Under the pieces are notes generated by a model that saw only the letters and a program-made list of their open reading frames with translations, did not search any database and had not been told where the DNA came from. 64,000 nucleotides of DNA from Bufo bufo (taxonomy: Eukaryota; Chordata; Amphibia; Anura; Bufonidae). Positions 23,541-34,167 of the stretch are shown here, piece after piece. The stretch lies in assembly GCF_905171765.1 (NCBI RefSeq), contig NC_053397.1:115461295-115525294 (forward strand), in the 5' to 3' direction. A program made the translations under genes and the position numbers. The first letter of the stretch is position 1. Each line of letters opens with the position of its first letter.

Positions 23541-23936
23541 GCAGACTGATATACCAGCCCTAAAAAGGGCTTTTTAGGGTGCTGTCAGGACGCTGTCCTT
23601 ACAGCAGATGAGTCTGTGGACACAGAACACTGCCCTAGCTAACGCTTTACCTATTGAATCAGCAGCAGCAGCACTGTCCCTCCTCTCACTAAGAATGCAG
23701 CTTCCGAATGAATCTAAAATGGATGCTGTCCAGGAGGTGGGAGGGTCTGGGAGGGAGGGTCTGCTGCTGATTCCCTGGAATGTGTCTGCTGACTGTGAGG
23801 TACAGGGTCAAAGTTTGCTCAATGATGATGTATAGGGGGCGGACCGAACATCGCATATGTTCGCCCGCAGCGGCGAACGCGAACAATCTATGTTCGCCGG
23901 GAACTATTCGCCGGCGAACTATTCGGGAAATCTCTA
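23537..23936. other. hAT-B right subterminal region
   Basis: It holds a small hairpin (CCCTAAAAAGGGC type, about 23556-23580) and ends in clustered GTTCGCC / GGCGAAC motifs (23845-23925) next to the inverted terminus. No gene is seen. Confidence 0.6.
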
Positions 23937-23944
23937 TACTACAA

Positions 23945-24159
23945 CGCAATTGCTCATTCTTGTATTTTGGCTATTTCACACTCTTTTGGAGTGTACCCTA
24001 ATAAAATAAAAAAATAACTGTGTTAGCTACCTTGTCCTCCTCCACCGCCGCTTCCACCAACACCGCTAAGTCCACCCCCTTCTCAAACTCTTACTCCATA
24101 TGGAACTCCAACTCATAAATAAAGTTTTTTTTTTTTTTTGTTCGTATTTTATTTTATTT
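23945..24159 (+). other. hAT-A 3' UTR resumed after hAT-B
   Basis: It continues the hAT-A sequence interrupted at 7180. An AATAAA at about 24117 precedes a T run and may be the transposon's polyadenylation signal. No coding sequence is present. Confidence 0.55.
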
Positions 24160-25039
24160 TATATCATTTCCCTACTTTGTCTGTTACATTTTTGGTTGAA
24201 ATTCACCAATTTTTGGGTGTGATGTACCACTGCTATACCTAGTAGACAGGTAAAAAAAATAAAAATTATTTGTCTGTTACATTTTCGGGTGAAATTCACA
24301 AATTTTTGGGTGTGATGTAAAATTGCTATACCTAGTAGAGAGATAAAAAAAACACTAATTTGTCTGTTACATTTTCGGGTGAAATTCACAAATTTTTGGG
24401 TGTGATGTACCACTGCTATACCTAGTAGACAGGTAAAAAATAAAATAAAAAATCTGTCTGTTAAATTTTCGGGTGAAATTCATAAATTTTTAGGTGTGAT
24501 ATACCCTGGCTGTACCTAGTAGACAGGTAAAAACATTTTCACTAATTTGTCAGTTACTTTTTGTGTGAAATTCACCAATTTTTGAGTGTGATGTACCACT
24601 ACTACTCCTAGTAGACAGGTAAAAAAACAAAAACAAATTTGTCTATTACATTTTCAGGTGAAATTCATTAATTTTTGGGTGTGATGTAACAATGCTATAC
24701 CTAGTAGACAGATTTAAAAAAACACTAATTTGTCTGTTAAATTTTTTGGTGAAATTTACCAATTTTTGTGTCTGATTTACCCCGGCTGTACCTAGTAGAC
24801 AGGTAAAAACATTTTACTAATTTGTCTGTTACATTTTCGGGTGAAATTCACCAATTTTTGGGTGTGATATTCCCCGGCTGTCCCAAGTAGACAGGTAAAA
24901 ACATTTTACTAATTTGTCTTTCACATTTTCGGGTGAAATTCACCAATTTTTGGGTGTGATGTACCACTGCTATACCTAGTACACAAGTTAAAAAAATAAA
25001 AAAAAAATTGGGTGTGATATACCCCTTCTGTACCTAGTA

Positions 25040-26105
25040 GAGAGATGAAGAGAAAAAATCACCAGATGGCGCCAACCGCTAATAAAATGTAGTAGATACT
25101 AGGGTGCAGAATATCCCAAAATAAGGGGAAAAAAAGTATAAAAGCTGTTATATATTTTAGTTAAAAGCCCCTATGGGGTCACAAGGAGCAACTAGTATAT
25201 AAAAAATAGAGTAAAAGGTGGTAAACACCGAAACTCACTTCACCAGGGAGGGGTGTAGAGGGATAAAGCTCAAGACACCCAATACAACCACCTCCCTCGC
25301 CTGGTTCGTATGTAGAGTAGTTGGAAAATACGGCAGTCCACACCAGGGGTCTTCAGGTATAATCCCTTTAATAGGTGAATAAATCAGGTAGGTTCAACGC
25401 ATTTCGGGATATATAAACCCCTTCCTCAGGAGCAGAGTCAGTAATAGGCTTATACAGAGGGTTAGAGAAACATGCAATCATAAATAGCAAAATCAGAGTG
25501 AAAAAGGAGGCGTGTTTGGCGCCAAAACGGTAGTGGGTGTCATTTCCGGAGTGACATCAATGCTAATACATACACAACATGAAAACAATACAAGTATCAG
25601 AAATATAGAGCGACACATGGGTTGTAGATTTTGTGACCATCTCAAATAGTCTTATTAATTCCTGTTATGAACGTAGACGGCTAAGATGAACACTACGGCT
25701 GGGAACAGGCACAGCCGAAAGAACTTCCGGTGTGTGGAACGCAACCACCGGAAGTGCGTTCCAGCAGCCAGTCACAAAAAACAGGTCGGGGCCGAAAATA
25801 ACAGTGCATAGGAGTATGTAAACCGAGTGATGATGTATGAAAAGGGACTTAAGAAGTAAGGAGCGTGGGAGAACATAAAAAGGAGCAAGTGTAAAGAATG
25901 TTCTGATGCCTGGAACGCAACAGAGGCGGTGCGTTCCACCAAGGAGGATCGTGCTAAACGGAAGTTCCGGTGCCTGGAACGCATCAGAGACGATGCGTTC
26001 CATCACAGAAATTCCTGCTAAGGGAAAAAAAAAAGGGGGGGCTGCCAGCATGCCAAATATATTATATTATAAACTTAGAGAGCCAGAGCTTAATAGATAA
26101 AATAG
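25040..26105 (-). repeat. PLE1 left pseudo-LTR, inverted
   Basis: It is the reverse complement of about 29625-30695 over more than 1 kb with only scattered differences, starting AGAGATGAAGAG at the outer end. It includes a degraded hammerhead-like motif (25391-25434) and closely spaced GGAACGCA/TGCGTTCC pairs (25735-26000). Confidence 0.9.
25391..25434 (-). ncRNA. Degenerate hammerhead-like motif in the inverted PLE1 pLTR
   Basis: On the minus strand it reads CTGAGGA, a stem II that has lost one C, GAAA, then TGCGTTGAAC. Relative to the sense copy at 30296-30345, helix I has a mismatch and GAAAC has become GAAAT. Confidence 0.5.

Positions 26106-26138
<33 letters not shown>
26106..26138. repeat. 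(TA)n microsatellite
   Basis: A TA run lies at the inner edge of the left PLE1 pLTR. Similar runs occur at about 29205-29241 and 29555-29610 at the other side of the coding region. Confidence 0.9.
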
Positions 26139-26144
<6 letters not shown>

Positions 26145-26178
26145 AATATCAAAAATACCATCAGCCAACAGGGAATCA

Positions 26179-29083
26179 GTGGTTTTATCCTCTTGTAACC
26201 GTAGCGATGGAGAATTATCTAAAGGACCCCTAATGGAATACCCAGCAGATTCTACACTTAACTTTTCTATACACTCCACTTCTACCATTCATGATGATCT
26301 TTTTTTAGCCCTTCCGAAAAACCTGTCAGAGAGCCCTTTTTCAGGGAAAATATCATCAGACACCGCCTCACTTCCCCGACACCACCAGCCAGACTCACAT
26401 TTTGCAGTGTTCAACAACTTACCCCATTTCTGACACCAACAGGTCCATCACCCCACAGGATGACATCCGATCAACAGAATCACAAAATCACCCAATTCTT
26501 CACCCCGTTATCACAAACCAGAAAAAGGCGAAACGTTCTAGAGGATGTCGTGGAGGCAAATCTAAATACACCCGAAAAGAAAAAACTAAAAACATAAATG
26601 AATTGTCCATGGTCCCAATAGACATCCGTCACCAAAGCGAGGCCATATCTTCACCTGATACCACTCCTATGGACCGTAGTTCCTTCCCTCCTGAGCCTAG
26701 TACAGCTAAAGGTATTTTCAACCTCTCTAAATACAGTCTGTCGACCGATGAAACAATATTGCTTAGTAAAGGGCTATCTTTTTGCCCATCCAATCCTCCA
26801 GACCCCTTTGAACTCTTTGTGGATCTGAATAAATTCATCCGAAATCTCACCCTTAAACGTCATTTTAAAATTAAGGAACTCACTAAAATAAATACTACTG
26901 TTATTACTACAGAAACTACAGGGTCTATCACTGACCCCCTCATCTCGACATCTGAAAAACCAGCGGCCCACTCCCCCATAGGCCCACCCCTATCCGGTCC
27001 AAACTTTGTATGAAATCCACCTTTTACCCGTTAGAGAGTAAAGGCCCCCACCTCGAGTGCTATTACAATATGGTCCTCGATGAGTTTAAATCCCTTACTA
27101 CTACCAGTAAGGTACCCCCTGCTGTCAGACACCACAATTTGACCTTTAAGGAGAAAAAAGCTCTAAAAAACGTGAGTAGCAATATTGAAATTGTCATTAA
27201 GAACGCTGACAAAGGAGGGGGGGTCGTAATTATGGACACTGACTATTATCTCAAAGAAGCTAATAAAATCCTTACAGACCCAGAGTATTACAGAACCCTA
27301 GATGGTGACCCGACAGTTGTTTTTAAAAAGTCACTTACATCATTAATAGAACAAGGTTATTCCTCTGGGATCATAGATATGAAGGAAAAACAATTCCTTA
27401 TCCCCTTCCACCCGGCCACTGCTATTTTTTATTTCCTACCAAAAATCCACAAAAACGACAAGAATCCCCCGGGCCGACCAATTATCTCAGGGATTGACTC
27501 CCTCACCACTAACCTCTCAGCATACGTGGATTCCTTCCTTCAAAAGTATGTTCAATTACTGCTGTCCTATCTTAGGGACTCGTCGCACTTAATTAATCTT
27601 TTGAAGAGTATACAGTTGCAGGATAATTATATTTGGGTCACCCTTGATGTGACCGCACTATATAGCAACATTAGACATGATTTAGGTCTAATGGCTGTTA
27701 AACATTATTTGGAAGGAGACCCACTACTACCCAACGAACAAAAGGAATTCATTTGTAAAGGGATTGATTTTATTTTACATCATAACTATTTCACTTTTAA
27801 TGATAAATTTTATATTCAACGGAAAGGGACTGCGATGGGGACGAAATTTGCGCCATCATACGCTAATCTCCTTATGGGTCGCTTCGAAGAAACACACAAC
27901 CTTCTACATAATCCTAAGATTACATTTTACCATCGTTACATAGACGACATCATTTTTATTTGGGAGGGCACTGATGTTGAACTTTTTTTTTTTTTATGTT
28001 CTTAATACCAACGATTGGGGCTTATCTTTTAGCATTGACCATCATCCACTAGAAGCTATATTCTTAGATATCCACTTCAATTCCATTAATACGACTATCC
28101 ATACAAAAACCTTCTTTAAGAAGGTGGATGCAAACTGTTTCCTCGACTTTACCAGCTGCCATTATCTGAAATGGAAAAGAAACATTCCTTTCAGTCAAAT
28201 GAAGCGTTTGAGAAGGAACTGTTCTGATGATCATATCCTCAAAAGGCAATTAACTCTTCTGAAAAATCGCTTTAGAGAAAAAGGTTACCCAAAACGACTC
28301 ATAGCAGGATCCGAAAAACGGATACTTTCACTTGACCAAGATGAATCATTAAAACCTAAGAATATTGTCAAAAATGATCGCCCCACCGAAAGGATGGAAA
28401 CCCAATCTTATCTGGTTACCAGATATAACACCGAACACCAAAAGATTAGGGAAATTATAGTCAAACATTGGCCCATCCTACAGAAGGACCCTATACTAGG
28501 TAAAATCCTCCCACCAATTCCTTCACTCACCTTCAGAAGAGCGCCTACTTTAAAAAATATATTGGCCTCTTCATGTCCCAAATTAAAACACAAACGTGCT
28601 CAAACGTCCATCTTTGGAGAACCATCAACATCTATGTTGGCTGCCAGTCCGGGTATCTCCAAATGCCACAGAACCAGATGCAAATGCTGTAAGATGATTA
28701 CACATGGTAGGAAGACAATAAATATTCCAGGTACAGATGAAGTGTTCACCCTTAGACATCATTTGAACTGCAGCTCCACAAACGTTATATACCTGTTGGA
28801 ATGTATGTGTCAATTAAAATATATAGGTCGGACCACTCAAATGATCAGAGAGCGCATGAACGATCATCGGTCAAACATTAAAAGAAAGGTATTAACACAC
28901 AGTGTCTCTAGACACTTTTCAGAGATCCATGATGGAAATCCACAATTTCTTTCTGTCACCCCACTTGAATGGGTCCCTTCCTCATTTCAGAACCTGGCTA
29001 GGAAGGAGATGTTTTGGATCTATCGTATGAACATGTTAACACCTTTTGGCCTCAATGAGAGTCTTGAGTACACCAAATATTGA
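26179..29083 (+). pseudogene. PLE1 reverse transcriptase with GIY-YIG endonuclease, frameshifted
   Basis: It runs through four overlapping open stretches: 26179-26433, 26402-27013, 27010-28005 and 27974-29083. The first two give a Ser/Pro-rich N terminus with a basic KKAKRSRGCRGGKSK patch. The third starts the Penelope RT: IKNADKGGGVVIMD, PKIHKN, GRPIISG, LDVTALYSNI, GTAMGTKFAPSYANL and YIDDIIFIW, the last containing the metal-binding Asp pair. The fourth ends the RT thumb and carries a Cys-rich CHRTRCKCC element, then NVIYLLEC and KYIGRT of the GIY-YIG nuclease with a downstream Arg. The third frame change lies at a T homopolymer (about 27981-27993); the second is an ATGA overlap at 27010. 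Only a few indels separate it from an open frame, so it is relatively young. Confidence 0.92.
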
Positions 29084-29196
29084 TTAATCGTGCGTCCTGC
29101 TGTTTTATTTATTTATTCTTCCGTTGTATTCATTGTATTTTTAGAGCCATTCTATTTTTTTTTATATATATCTATTTATTCATCTATGTGTGTATG

Positions 29197-29246
<50 letters not shown>

Positions 29247-29570
29247 CATACAAGATTTATATGTGTAATTTCATTTTTTTATTTTTTTATTTTTTATATA
29301 TGATTTTATATATATTTTATGTATATGAGACTCCCTCTGTATATTTCATATATATATATATATTTTATATAATTTTTTTATTATTTTTTATCTTCCATTT
29401 TTTATTTTTTATTTCTTTCCTTTTTTACATTTATTACATATTTATTACATCTTTATCCAACAAGTGCCTCCTCACTGAATTTTACCATGTTCGACATAAT
29501 TTTAACTATTTTTGTTATTACTATCAAATATGTTTTTTGATATTTGTGTATATATATATACATATATATA

Positions 29571-29612
<42 letters not shown>

Positions 29613-29624
29613 GTATCTATTTTA
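29084..29624 (+). other. PLE1 3' UTR, TA-rich
   Basis: This stretch is dominated by TATATA and T-rich runs. Apparent open frames with Tyr-Ile repeats come from the microsatellite and are not genes. Confidence 0.75.
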
Positions 29625-30695
29625 TCTATTAAGCTCTGGCTCTCTAAGTTTATAATATAATATATTTGGCATGCTGGCAGCACCCCCTTTTTTTCCCTTA
29701 GCAGGATTTTCTGTGATGGAACGCATCGTCTCTGATGCGTTCCAGGCACCGGAACTTCCGTTTAGCACGATCCTCCGTGGTGGAACGCACCGCGTCTGTT
29801 GCGTTCCAGGCATCAGAACTTCCGTTCTGTACACTCTTTACACTTGCTCCTTTTTATGTTCTCCCACGCTCCTTACTTCTTAAGTCCCTTTTCATACATC
29901 ATCACTCGGTTTACATACTCCTATGCACTGTTATTTTCGGCCCCGACCTGTTTCTTGTGACGGGCTGCTGGAACGCACTTCCGGTGGTTGCGTTCCACAC
30001 ACCGGAAGTTCTTTCGGCTGTGCCTGTTCCCAGCCGTAGTGTTCATCTTAGCCGTCTACATTCATAACAGAAATTAATAAGACTATTTGAGACGGTCACA
30101 CAATCTACAACCCATGTGTCGCTCTATGTTTCTGATACTTGTATTGTTTTCATGTTGTGTATGTATTAGCGATGATTTCACTTCTGGAAATGACACCCAC
30201 TACCGTTTTGGCGCCAAACACGCCTCCTTTTTCACTCTGATTTTGCTATTTATGATTGCATGTTTCTCTAACCCTCTGTATAAGCCTATTACTGACTCTG
30301 CTCCTGAGGAAGGGGTTTATATATCCCCGAAACGCGTTGAGCCTACCTGATTTATTCACCTATTAAAGGGATTATACCTGAAGACCCCTGGTGTGGACAG
30401 CCGTATTTTCCAACTACTCTACATACGAACCAGGCGAGGGAGGTGGTTGTATTGGGTGTCTTGAGCTTTATCACTCTACACCCCTCCCTGGTGAAGTGAG
30501 TTTCGGTGTTTACCACCTTTTACTCTATTTTTTATATACTAGTTGCTCCTTGTGACCCCATAGGGGCTTTTAACTAAAATATATAACAGCTTTTATACTT
30601 TTTTTCCCCTTATTTTGGGATATTCTGCACCCTAGCAGCTACTACATTTTATTAGCGGTTGGCGCCATCTGGTGATTTTTTCTCTTCATCTCTCT
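29625..30695 (+). repeat. PLE1 right pseudo-LTR, sense orientation
   Basis: It is the mirror of 25040-26105. It ends GATTTTTTCTCTTCATCTCT and carries the better-preserved hammerhead motif at 30296-30345. A further 220 bp (30696-30915), absent from the left arm, follow before the flanking duplication. Confidence 0.9.
30296..30345 (+). ncRNA. Candidate hammerhead ribozyme in the PLE1 sense pLTR
   Basis: In order: helix I 5' strand GCTC (30300-30303), core CTGAGGA fitting CUGANGA (30304-30310), helix II GGGG/CCCC (30312-30315/30325-30328) with a 9-nt loop, core GAAA (30329-30332), a very short palindromic helix III within ACGCGT (30332-30337), U-U at the expected cleavage position (30337-30338), and helix I 3' strand GAGC (30339-30342). 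One extra A (30311) sits between the core and helix II. Penelope-like elements are known to carry hammerheads with minimal helix III that act as dimers; activity here is inference. Confidence 0.65.
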
Positions 30696-31164
30696 CCGGT
30701 TTCCCTATACTGCTTTCCTGCAGATAGTTCATCACCTAGGCTGCCCTGCTCTTTGGACTTCTATTTCCGATTTAGTAGAACTTATATATTACTACTCAAT
30801 TATTTTCTTTTCCCCACTCCACTGTGTCCCTTACCTCTGGCGCCCTGCGTGTTCATCCCATATCTCCTACTTTAAGAGTACAGGATTAACCCTCTCTTTT
30901 TTCTCCCTACCTCAATTCTGTACCTAGTACACAGGTAAAAACATTTCACTAATTCGTCTGTTACATTTTAAGGTGTAATACACACATTTTTGTTTGTAAT
31001 GTACCACTGCTATACCTAGTAGACAGGTTAAAAAAAAAAATAAATGTGTCTGTTACATTTTCGGGTGAAATTCACCAATTTTCGAGTGTGATATACCCCG
31101 GCTGTACCTAGTAGACAGGTAAAAACATTTCACTAATTTAATGGATGGTTGAGGCTGTTAGAAT

Positions 31165-32610
31165 TGTCTATTCTGCACAAGGTACAGACAAGTCCTGAGG
31201 GATCCAAGCCTGGATCATTTTAATGAACGTGAGCTTGTCCACGTTGGCTGTAAACAGGCGACTGCGTCTGTCTGTAATGACGCCTCCTGCCGTGCTAAAT
31301 ACACGTTCAGAGAGTACACTGGCTGCAGGGCAGGCCAGCACCTCCAAGGCATACAGGGCAAGCTCTGGCCATGTGGACAATTTGGAGACCCAGAAGTTGA
31401 ATAGGGCAGAACCATCAGTCAGCACGTGTAGGCGTGTGCACAGGTACTGTTCCACCATGTTGTTCAAATGCGGCCTCCTGCTAACACTGTCCATATCAGC
31501 AGTTGGGGCCGGTTGATGTGGCGAGGTGACAAAGCTTTTCCACATGTCGGCCATGCTAACCCTGCCTTCTGAGGTGCTGGCGCTGACACAGCTGCGTTGT
31601 CTCCTGCCTTCGTCTTGTGCTTCCACTTGTTCCCCGGCGTCAGTTGGGAATGCTCTCAGAAGCGCGTATACCAGCGTGTGCCTGTAGTCGCGCATCTTCC
31701 GATCACGCTCCAGTGAGGGAATTAAGGATGGCACATTGTCTTTGTAACGAGGAGGCAACAGGAAGGACGTGCGTCAAACAGCTCTCCGCCTGGGGCCCAG
31801 TCGCTACTACATTTACCCAGTGTGCAGTTAGGGAGATATAGCGACGGCTGCTCTGCTTTTGCACCCTACTCTCGCTTTTGCTACGCTGTTGGCTCGGTTT
31901 CACCACTGCCTCTTCCTCCGAACTCTGAAAGTCAGTGGCACGACCTTCATTCCATGTGGGGTCTAGGACCTCAACGTCCCCTGCATCGTCTTCCACCCAG
32001 TCTTCCTCCCTGACCTCCTTCTCGGTCTGCACACTGCAGAAAGACGCAGCAGTTGGTACCTGTGTTTCATCATCAGAGACGTGCTGAGGTGGTATTCCCA
32101 TGTCCTAATCAGGAAACATAAGTGGTTGTGCGTCAGTGCATTCTATGTCTTCCACCCCTGGGGAAGGGCTAGGTGGATGCCCTTGGGAAACCCTGCCAGC
32201 AGAGTCTTCAAACAGCATAAGAGACTGCTGCATTACTTGAGGCTCAGACAGGTTCCCCCGATATGCACAGGGGTGATGTGACAGACTGATGGGCATGGGT
32301 TTCAGGCGCCACCTGTGCGCTTTCTGCAGAAGACTGAGTGGGAGATAATGTGAACGTGCTGGATCCACTGTCGGCCACCCAATTGACTAGCGCCTGTATT
32401 TGCTCAGGCCTTACCATCCTTAGAAAGGCATTAGGCCCGACCAAATATCGCTGTAGATTCTGGCGGCTACTGGGACCTGTGGTAGTAGTTTCAGTAGGAC
32501 GTGTAGCTGTGGCAGAACAGCCACGTCTTCTCCGTGCACCAGAGGCTCCACCAACACCACCACCACGACCGCGTCCCTTATTAGATGTTTGCCTTATAGT
32601 TAGCGTTCAC
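31165..32610 (-). pseudogene. hAT-D transposase with internal deletion
   Basis: The N-terminal part (about 32250-32600) has Gly/Arg-rich sequence and LVNWVADSGSSTFTLS. The middle (31703-32101) is acidic and ends in SRRYISLTAHWVNVVATG. The C-terminal part (31168-31758) runs from RYKDNVPSLIPSLERDRKMR to the hATC core (ACPAASVLSERVFSTAGG), then TANVDKLTFIKM and AWIPQD, ending in Val-Pro-Cys-Ala-Glu and a stop at 31165. The BED finger and most of the catalytic domain are absent: the frame jumps from the N-terminal third to the LDP..YKD segment at about 31757. Such deletion derivatives depend on transposase from other copies. Confidence 0.87.
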
Positions 32611-32699
32611 AAAGCAAAGTAAAAAGTGGTTAAGTCTGTTAAAAATAATTAACCGCCAATAAAAACCCTGATGTAGGGTATTGCACAATTTTTTTTTTT

Positions 32700-33130
32700 T
32701 TAACTCTATATGACAGCGGTATTTGTGGCCTAAATGTGACAGTCACTTATGCATGTGTAATCCCAGATGTGCAGCATATTAGAGGGTTTTTTCACCCCAG
32801 TAAGCACAAAGCCGTATTTCTGGCCTAAATGTGACAGTCACTTATGCTCGTCTAATCCCAGATGTGAAGCATATCAGAGGATTTTTTTCACCCCAGTAAC
32901 CAAAAAAGCCGTATTTCTGGCCTAGAATGTGACAGTCACTTATGCACGTCTAATCCCAGATGTGCAATATATTAGAGGGTTTTTTCACCCCAGTAAACAA
33001 AAAGCTGTATTTCTGGCCTAAATGTGACACTCACTTATGCACGTCTAATCCTACATGTGCACTATATGAAACAGATGTTTTTTTTTACCCCAGTAAGCAA
33101 AAAGCTGTATTTCTGGACTTGCAGACATGC
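32700..33130. repeat. About 115-bp tandem repeat in hAT-D 5' UTR
   Basis: Units with CCTAAATGTGACAGTCACTT, TCTAATCCCAGATGTG and TTTTTTCACCCCAGTAA repeat about four times. Confidence 0.85.
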
Positions 33131-33295
33131 AGATATCCTGTGCTGGTGCACTATTGTTGCATAAAATGGCTGCCGATTAAGTATTGATATTGACAAACTG
33201 AAGTAAAAAAAAGTTTGTTTTCAGCAGTAGTTGGCTCAGGGCAGGCTTAAAAAAATTGTGCACTGCACCCACAAAACACATTTGCTGTAGATCGC

Positions 33296-33825
33296 TGTCA
33301 CGGATGAAGTTAGCAGATAGCTGGAACATATAAATAAACAAGCGACCGGCTTGATCCCAAACTAAGGAGCTTATAGGTGAGCCCTATAAAACCCTAAGAG
33401 CACTCCCTGACTGCTATGCACATGCAAGGGTCTGTATGGTAGATAATTGCATGCCCGCGTACCTAATCCTGTGTGACACCTGAAAACCCTATAATAGTGA
33501 GGGGACACGACGACCGACTCCCTGCACTTAATACGTATGGAGTCAGGGTCACCTAGAATCAAGCCAGCAAGGAAACACAATACATGAAAGGACTTATCTG
33601 AACAGGCAGTAGCAGAAGCCTCCAGCAGTGAACACCTCATCCAGGAAGTAGTATAAACCGCAAAGTGAGGCAGTATGGGAGGGATTATAAAGGAAGATGA
33701 TTAGTCGAAATAAGTGACACCTGGCAGAAGGAAAGGAGATGAGAAAGTGAAACCAAAACAAAGAACATCATACAAGAGGTAGAGAAGAACGTCTGCCAGA
33801 TTTTCTCACAGAACTGGCGGTGACA
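33296..33825 (-). mobile_element. Solo gypsy LTR, 530 bp, TSD ATCGC
   Basis: The ends TGTCACGGATG and GGCGGTGACA are flanked by ATCGC (33291-33295, 33826-33830). Its reverse complement aligns along its length with the LTR at 60314-60831: both start TGTCACCGCCAG, and both share CACTTTGCGGTTTATAC, GACCCTGACTCC and CACTATTATAGGGT. It is therefore a diverged sibling of the gypsy element at the right end of the window, in the opposite orientation. It sits in hAT-D. Confidence 0.92.
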
Positions 33826-34167
33826 ATCGCTGAGTATAAAAGCAGTTCTTCATAAGATTTCTCCCTGATCTCTCCCTCACAGCAGCTGCAGCCTCTCCCT
33901 ACACTAATACGAGCAGAGTGACAGGCGGCGCTATGGGTCACATGCTGCAGTTGGCCAATCACAGCCATGTCAATAGTAGACATGGCTGTGATGGCCTTTT
34001 GGGGCAAGTAGTATGACGCTTGTTGATTGGCTGCTGTGCAGCCTTTCAAAAAGCGCCAAGAAAGCGCCAAACACCGAACCCGAACTTTTACGTAAACGTT
34101 CGGGGTTCCGCTTTTACGTAAAGTTCGGTACGAACCCGAACTTTACAGTTCTGGTTCGCTCAACTCT

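Larger units (their letters stand above)
7181..23936 (-). mobile_element. hAT-B transposon, 16.8 kb including nested insertions, 8-bp TSD TACTACAA
   Basis: TACTACAA is duplicated at 7173-7180 and 23937-23944. The termini are TAGAGATGTCGCGAAC on the left and ATTCGGGAAATCTCTA on the right, so the inverted repeat reads TAGAGAT(G/T)TC(G/C)CGAA. Subterminal DNA at both ends is packed with short TTCGCGAAC / GTTCGCC motifs. The only transposase of this element is the minus-strand pseudogene at 18007-21207. Insertions inside are a TTAA element (7609-11110), hAT-C (12018-17439) and a Tc1 (21887-23506). Without these, about 6.2 kb remains. It sits in the 3' UTR of hAT-A. Confidence 0.9.
25040..30915 (+). 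mobile_element. Penelope-like element PLE1, 5.9 kb, 14-bp flanking duplication
   Basis: TTCTGTACCTAGTA occurs at 25026-25039 and 30916-30929. Because the target is itself a repeat containing this string, the duplication could be partly pre-existing. The layout is an inverted pseudo-LTR (25040-about 26105), a coding region with RT and GIY-YIG endonuclease (26179-29083), a TA-rich 3' UTR, the sense pseudo-LTR (about 29625-30695) and a 220-bp tail. Penelope-like elements with inverted or split pLTRs are known; this copy is nearly complete. Confidence 0.88.
24160..31138 (+). repeat. About 120-bp minisatellite of the hAT-A tail, split by PLE1
   Basis: The units (TTTGTCTGTTACATTTTCGG, then GAAATTCACCAATTTTTGGG, then GCTATACCTAGTAGACAGG) recur seven or eight times in 24160-25039. 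They recur in the same orientation in 30916-31138. Everything between is the Penelope-like insertion. The array stops abruptly at 31138. Confidence 0.9.
31139..34167 (-). mobile_element. hAT-D, inverted hAT of the hAT-C family, truncated at its 3' end
   Basis: The right terminus GGTTCGCTCAACTCTA (34152-34167) matches the inverted repeat type of hAT-C. Inside are the 5' UTR with GTTCGG motifs, a solo gypsy LTR (33296-33825), tandem repeats (about 32700-33130) and a minus-strand transposase (31165-32610). The transposase stop is followed within 30 bp by the hAT-A minisatellite in the opposite sense, so the 3' UTR and left terminus are missing. The right terminus is inserted in a gypsy gag sequence; the matching TSD partner (TTCATAGT expected) is not found in the window. 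Confidence 0.8.

Noticed and set aside
29080..29632. 180-codon frame rich in Tyr/Ile/Phe resembling a membrane protein
   Set aside because: It is generated by TA and T runs in the PLE1 3' UTR.
30696..30915. Separate insertion between the PLE1 arm and the minisatellite
   Set aside because: No boundaries or TSD of its own; the 14-bp flanking duplication places it inside PLE1 as its tail.
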